8,915 bases of DNA from Melioribacteraceae bacterium. Lineage in GTDB: Bacteria > Bacteroidota > Ignavibacteria > Ignavibacteriales > Melioribacteraceae. This document shows, piece by piece, positions 5,826 to 8,915 of this stretch. The translations under genes and the position numbers were made by a program. The DNA is taken from positions 1 to 8,915 of the forward strand of contig WFQV01000323.1 in the NCBI GenBank assembly GCA_015486905.1, in the 5' to 3' direction. Position 1 is the stretch's first letter; each line of letters begins with the position of its first letter. The notes under the pieces were generated by a model that was given only the letters and a program-made list of their open reading frames with translations, was not told the origin of the DNA and did not search any database.

Positions 5826-6824
5826 TTAGCTATTGTCTTCTTGAAAATCAAGAGAAAGCTGTTCTTTCTTAGTTTTATTCTTACCTTTTTGCAGAGGGAG
5901 TGTATTTCTTTCCCAAAATACGCCGTAGGAGTAGCCTTGAATTGTGTTGTCTTTTTCAGCTAAGTCCAAGCGTTTGAGGGTAAGCATTGAAAAGTAATCG
6001 TCCAATTCTATTCCGGCAAATTTTCTTCCTAATTTTTTTGCCGTTACTAATGTCGTTCCCGAACCTGCGAAGGGGTCAAAGACGAAATCGCCGGGATTAG
6101 TGCTTGCTAAAATTACTTTTGCCAAAAGTTTCTCCGGCTTTTGAGTCGGATGCTCTGTGTTTTCAGGCATCGACCAGAACGGAACGGAAATGTCCGTCCA
6201 AATATTTGACGGGTGGGTTAATCTGAATCTTCCTTCTTTTTCGTTTTGCCAATCTTTCGGTTTACCGTTGGAATCGGTGTAAGGAGCAATCACCTTTTTC
6301 TTAAGCATTACTTTGTTAACGTTAAAAACGTAATTTTTCGAGTTGGTGGCAAACCAAATATCTTCGGTGTTGTTCTTCCAATTTCTTTTTGAACCCCGTC
6401 CTTTTTCCCTTTCCCAAGTAATGCGATTTTGTACAATGAAATGTTTTGACAATGCGAGATGAACCGGCGTGGAGGATTGCCAATCCGCACAAAAGTAAAC
6501 TGAAGCGTTGGGTTTTAATAATCTTTTGACGGCAGTTAGAATTTTGTCAATCCAGCCGGAATATTCCTCAAGAGACAAGTGTTTGAAAGTAGTTCGGTTA
6601 AATTTTTTGTTAAGATTGTAGGGCGGGTCAACGAAAAGCAAATCCACAAAAGAGTCGGGCAGAAATTTAACGGTTTCGAAAAAATCCCCCGTGAATAAAA
6701 AATTTGTTACATCCTCAAGGGAAACGGTTTTGTTTAGATATCTCAACTCCGTCGAGTATCTTGCCTTTTCTTCTTCGTTAAGAAAAATTGTTCTGTTTTG
6801 TAAAGCGGGTTTTTTAGTTGACAT
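5826..6824 (-). CDS. site-specific DNA methyltransferase, beta class (probably adenine-N6)
   Basis: 332-residue SAM-dependent amino-methyltransferase of the N6_N4_Mtase family. The catalytic motif IV is VDPPYN (65-70, DPPY 66-69). The SAM-binding motif FDPFAGSGTT is at 249-258, preceded by HPTQKPEKLL (225-234). Motif IV before motif I, with a putative target-recognition segment between them (about 135-220), defines the beta class. DPPY rather than SPPY favours adenine N6 over cytosine N4 methylation. The segment NIWTDISVPFWSMPENTEHPTQK recalls MboIIA-type enzymes, but the recognition sequence cannot be assigned from this. No endonuclease or specificity subunit is adjacent, so it is an orphan in this window. 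It lies 7 nt after metG with no clear Shine-Dalgarno, and 40 nt before the foldase genes. An in-frame stop just upstream supports the ATG. The tail is lysine-rich and acidic. Confidence 0.92.
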   Translation of the reverse strand: MSTKKPALQNRTIFLNEEEKARYSTELRYLNKTVSLEDVTNFLFTGDFFETVKFLPDSFVDLLFVDPPYNLNKKFNRTTFKHLSLEEYSGWIDKILTAVKRLLKPNASVYFCADWQSSTPVHLALSKHFIVQNRITWEREKGRGSKRNWKNNTEDIWFATNSKNYVFNVNKVMLKKKVIAPYTDSNGKPKDWQNEKEGRFRLTHPSNIWTDISVPFWSMPENTEHPTQKPEKLLAKVILASTNPGDFVFDPFAGSGTTLVTAKKLGRKFAGIELDDYFSMLTLKRLDLAEKDNTIQGYSYGVFWERNTLPLQKGKNKTKKEQLSLDFQEDNS

Positions 6825-6831
6825 GAAAACG

Positions 6832-8856
6832 TTACTTTACTCTTGTTCCCAAAGGTACGTTTTCGGAAAGCTCAAGCACTTCGAACTTTCCGTCTTTCGT
6901 TTCCGCTGCTAAAATCATTCCTTTACTTTCGAAGCCGAATAATTTTGCGGGTTTCAGATTTGCCACTATTACTATTTGCTTTCCGATTAGGTCCTCGGGA
7001 GAATAAGTTTTAGCCACACCGGCAACCACCTGCCTTTTCTCGTTCCCCAAATCAAGTCGAAGCCTTAAAAGTTTTTCGCTTTTCTTAATTTTTTCAGCGC
7101 TAATAACTTTAGCGGTTCTAAGTTCCATTTTGGAAAATTCTTCGTAATCAATTTCGTTTGTCGTTTCTGTGTGCCCGAGTTCCTCGAACATTTTGTCAAT
7201 TACTTTGTCGTCAATTTTTGTAAAAAGGATTTCGCCTTTGTCAAGAGGATGGTTCTCGGCTAATTGCGGTTTGCCCGCTTCGTCCCAAGCGACCGTGTTG
7301 GCATTTAGCATTTTGAAAATCTTTTTGCTTGTAAAAGGAATTACCGGTTCAAAAATTTCAGCTAATGTGTAAATTGTCTGGAGACAGATATTCAATGTTG
7401 TTCCGGCAAGTTCTTTGTTCTCTTTAATTGTAACCCAAGGAGCGCTGTCGTTGAAATATTTATTGCCTGCGCGAGCGAGGTTCATCATTTCGTTAACGGC
7501 GTCGCGAATTTTGTAGGAATCAATTAACCTTCCTACTTTGCCGGGAAATTCGGAGATTGTCTGCAACATCTCTTTGTCAATCTTGGCAGGTGTTCCCATT
7601 AGCGGGACTTTACCATCGAAATGCTTTTGAACAAAAGTAAAAGTACGGTTTACGAAGTTGCCTAAAATGTCGGCTAACTCGTTGTTGTTTTTTGCTTGAA
7701 ATTCTTTAAGGTAAAAATCCGTGTCTTTGGTTTCCGGTAGATTCGAGCCCAATGTGTAGCGCAGCGGGTCCGGCGGAAATTTTTCCAAGAAATCAATTAC
7801 GTCAATTCCCCAGCCGCGGGACTTCGAGAATTTCTTGCCTTCGAAGTTAAGAAATTCGTTAGCCGGAACGTTTTGCGGCAGGATAAATTTGTCGTCGTTT
7901 GCATCGTTCCAAGCCATTAACATTGCTGGGAAGATAATCGTGTGGAAAACAATGTTGTCCTTACCGATGAAAGCAATGTATTTGGTCTTTTCGTCTTGCC
8001 AATATTTACGCCAAAGTTCCGGTTCTCCTTTTTCGAGTGAAAGTTTTTGAGTTGCAGAGATGTAGCCAAGCACTGCTTCGAACCAAACATAAAGAACTTT
8101 CCCTTCGGCGTTTTTCAGCGGGACTTTTACTCCCCAGTCCAAGTCCCGGGTTACGGCACGGTCGCGTAAGCCTTCCTTGAACCAGCTTCTGCAATATTGC
8201 AATACGTTTTCCTTCCAGCCGTATTTCTCTGCCATTTCATTGATGTAGTTTTCCAATCTTTTCTGAAATTTTCCGAGGGAGAAGTACCAGTGTGAAGTTT
8301 CTTTTAGCTCCGGCGTTTCGCCTGTTATTTTGCTTTTAGGGTTAATTAATTCCGTCGGTTCGTAGATTGCCCCGCAATTCTCGCATTCGTCTCCGCGAGC
8401 CTCTTCGTAACCGCATTTGGGGCAGGTGCCTTCTACGTATCTGTCCGGTAAGAATTTTTTTGCTTTCGGGTCGTAAAATTGCCATGTTTTCTTTTCGGTC
8501 AAAAGTCCCTGCTCGTAAAAAGATTTGAAAAACTTTTGAGCTGTTTCGTGGTGCAGAGGCAGGCTGGTGCGGGAGTAAATATCGAAGCTCATTCCGAATT
8601 TCTCGAACGCTTCTTTGTTCATTTCGTGAAATCTGTCAATAATTACTTTTGGTGAAACGCCTTCTTTGTCCGCTGTGATTGTAATGGGAACGCCGTGTTC
8701 GTCCGAACCGCAAATGTAAATGATGTCGTTTCCTTTTAATCTGTGATAGCGTACGTAAATATCCGCAGGCAAATAAGCCCCGCTTAAATGTCCCAAATGT
8801 ATTGGCCCGTTAGCGTAAGGAAGGGCGGAAGTAACTAATATCCTTTCTTTGTTCAA
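6832..8856 (-). CDS. metG: methionyl-tRNA synthetase with C-terminal tRNA-binding domain
   Basis: 674-residue class I synthetase that charges tRNA-Met (initiator and elongator) in the cytoplasm. The HIGH-type signature is HLGH (20-23) within ALPYANGPIHLGHL. The zinc knuckle has two CxxC pairs (CPKC 145-148, CENC 158-161). The active-site strand VWFEAVLGYISA is at 257-268, and the KMSKS loop appears as KFSKS (342-346). An anticodon-binding helical domain spans about 385-550. A fused Trbp111/EMAPII-like tRNA-binding OB domain (about 571-674, starting EEFSKMELRTAKV) promotes dimerisation and tRNA binding in relatives. The length is normal for MetRS carrying this domain. The start codon is TTG: no ATG or GTG lies between it and an in-frame stop at 8880-8878, and AGGG sits six bases upstream. 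It is the first gene of the block. Confidence 0.97.
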   Translation of the reverse strand: MNKERILVTSALPYANGPIHLGHLSGAYLPADIYVRYHRLKGNDIIYICGSDEHGVPITITADKEGVSPKVIIDRFHEMNKEAFEKFGMSFDIYSRTSLPLHHETAQKFFKSFYEQGLLTEKKTWQFYDPKAKKFLPDRYVEGTCPKCGYEEARGDECENCGAIYEPTELINPKSKITGETPELKETSHWYFSLGKFQKRLENYINEMAEKYGWKENVLQYCRSWFKEGLRDRAVTRDLDWGVKVPLKNAEGKVLYVWFEAVLGYISATQKLSLEKGEPELWRKYWQDEKTKYIAFIGKDNIVFHTIIFPAMLMAWNDANDDKFILPQNVPANEFLNFEGKKFSKSRGWGIDVIDFLEKFPPDPLRYTLGSNLPETKDTDFYLKEFQAKNNNELADILGNFVNRTFTFVQKHFDGKVPLMGTPAKIDKEMLQTISEFPGKVGRLIDSYKIRDAVNEMMNLARAGNKYFNDSAPWVTIKENKELAGTTLNICLQTIYTLAEIFEPVIPFTSKKIFKMLNANTVAWDEAGKPQLAENHPLDKGEILFTKIDDKVIDKMFEELGHTETTNEIDYEEFSKMELRTAKVISAEKIKKSEKLLRLRLDLGNEKRQVVAGVAKTYSPEDLIGKQIVIVANLKPAKLFGFESKGMILAAETKDGKFEVLELSENVPLGTRVK

Positions 8857-8915
8857 TTTTAACCCTAATATTTTTAATTAGAATTTTAAATATACTAAAA
8901 ATGAGAATCATTAAA
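8857..8915 (-). promoter_or_regulatory. metG leader and putative promoter region
   Basis: This very AT-rich 59-base stretch precedes the TTG start of metG. On the minus strand AGGG (8866-8863) is a plausible ribosome binding site with a six-base spacer. TATATT (8894-8889) could be a -10 element, but the matching -35 position would fall at or beyond the window edge. The stretch is too short to judge whether a T-box or other leader RNA is present. None is visible. Confidence 0.35.
8900..8912. promoter_or_regulatory. Fur-box-like inverted repeat upstream of metG
   Basis: AATGA (8900-8904) and TCATT (8908-8912) form a perfect inverted repeat around GAA. The 13 bases AATGAGAATCATT differ at one position from the centre of the classical Fur-box consensus (AATGATAATCATT). 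The outer three bases on each side match poorly, so the full 19-base match is about 14 of 19. It may serve metG, or a gene divergent to it beyond the edge. AT-rich background makes chance occurrence quite possible. Confidence 0.25.

Noticed and set aside
5826..6824. Restriction-modification system
   Set aside because: Only the methyltransferase is present. The genes on both sides are metG and a foldase, and no frame nearby encodes a nuclease-like protein.
8857..8915. T-box or SAM-type leader controlling metG
   Set aside because: Only 59 bases are visible and they show no conserved T-box sequence or stable stem. The leader may extend beyond the window.

Overview
The window holds a single six-gene block, all on the minus strand, followed by about 740 bases without a convincing gene. 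In transcription order the genes are methionyl-tRNA synthetase (metG), an orphan beta-class DNA methyltransferase, three consecutive parvulin/SurA-type periplasmic foldases (a long lipoprotein with three parvulin modules, a short lipoprotein with a degenerate parvulin, and a SurA-like secreted protein), and a MoxR-family AAA+ ATPase. Intergenic distances are 7, 40, -32 (overlap), 4 and 10 nt, so the block could be one operon.

Organism: most likely a member of the Bacteroidota/Chlorobiota/Ignavibacteria group. The genome is moderately AT-rich. The MetRS has one four-cysteine zinc knuckle and a fused C-terminal tRNA-binding domain. A run of PPIase genes ending in surA and moxR is an arrangement I associate with that group. 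Recognisable Shine-Dalgarno sequences (AAGGAG, AGGG, AAGG) precede several starts, which fits Ignavibacteria or Chlorobi better than Bacteroidia and Flavobacteriia, where they are usually weak. This placement is inference from memory, not from a search.

Functionally, the foldase trio should act in the periplasm on outer-membrane and secreted proteins. The two lipoproteins would be membrane-tethered and the SurA-like protein soluble. MoxR is a cytoplasmic ATPase that usually works with DUF58/VWA partners, and none is visible here. The methyltransferase has no restriction partner and is probably a housekeeping or epigenetic-type enzyme.

The most unusual part is the non-coding region, about 34-742. 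It is built from short word-like motifs that recur in diverged copies within the region: CTTTGCGCTCTTTG twice, an ATTCG-GCATT-GGC 17-mer twice, an ATC-GTGTTC-ATT 15-mer twice, GTTCTTAGT twice, four GTTTAG octamers around a hairpin, a heptamer-period TTAC run, and a 24-nt palindrome flanked by an 11-nt direct repeat. It looks like a mosaic of dispersed intergenic repeats rather than decayed coding sequence. At the other edge, the 59 bases upstream of metG contain a Fur-box-like inverted repeat. I see no CRISPR array, tRNA, rRNA, insertion sequence or obviously new enzymatic system.
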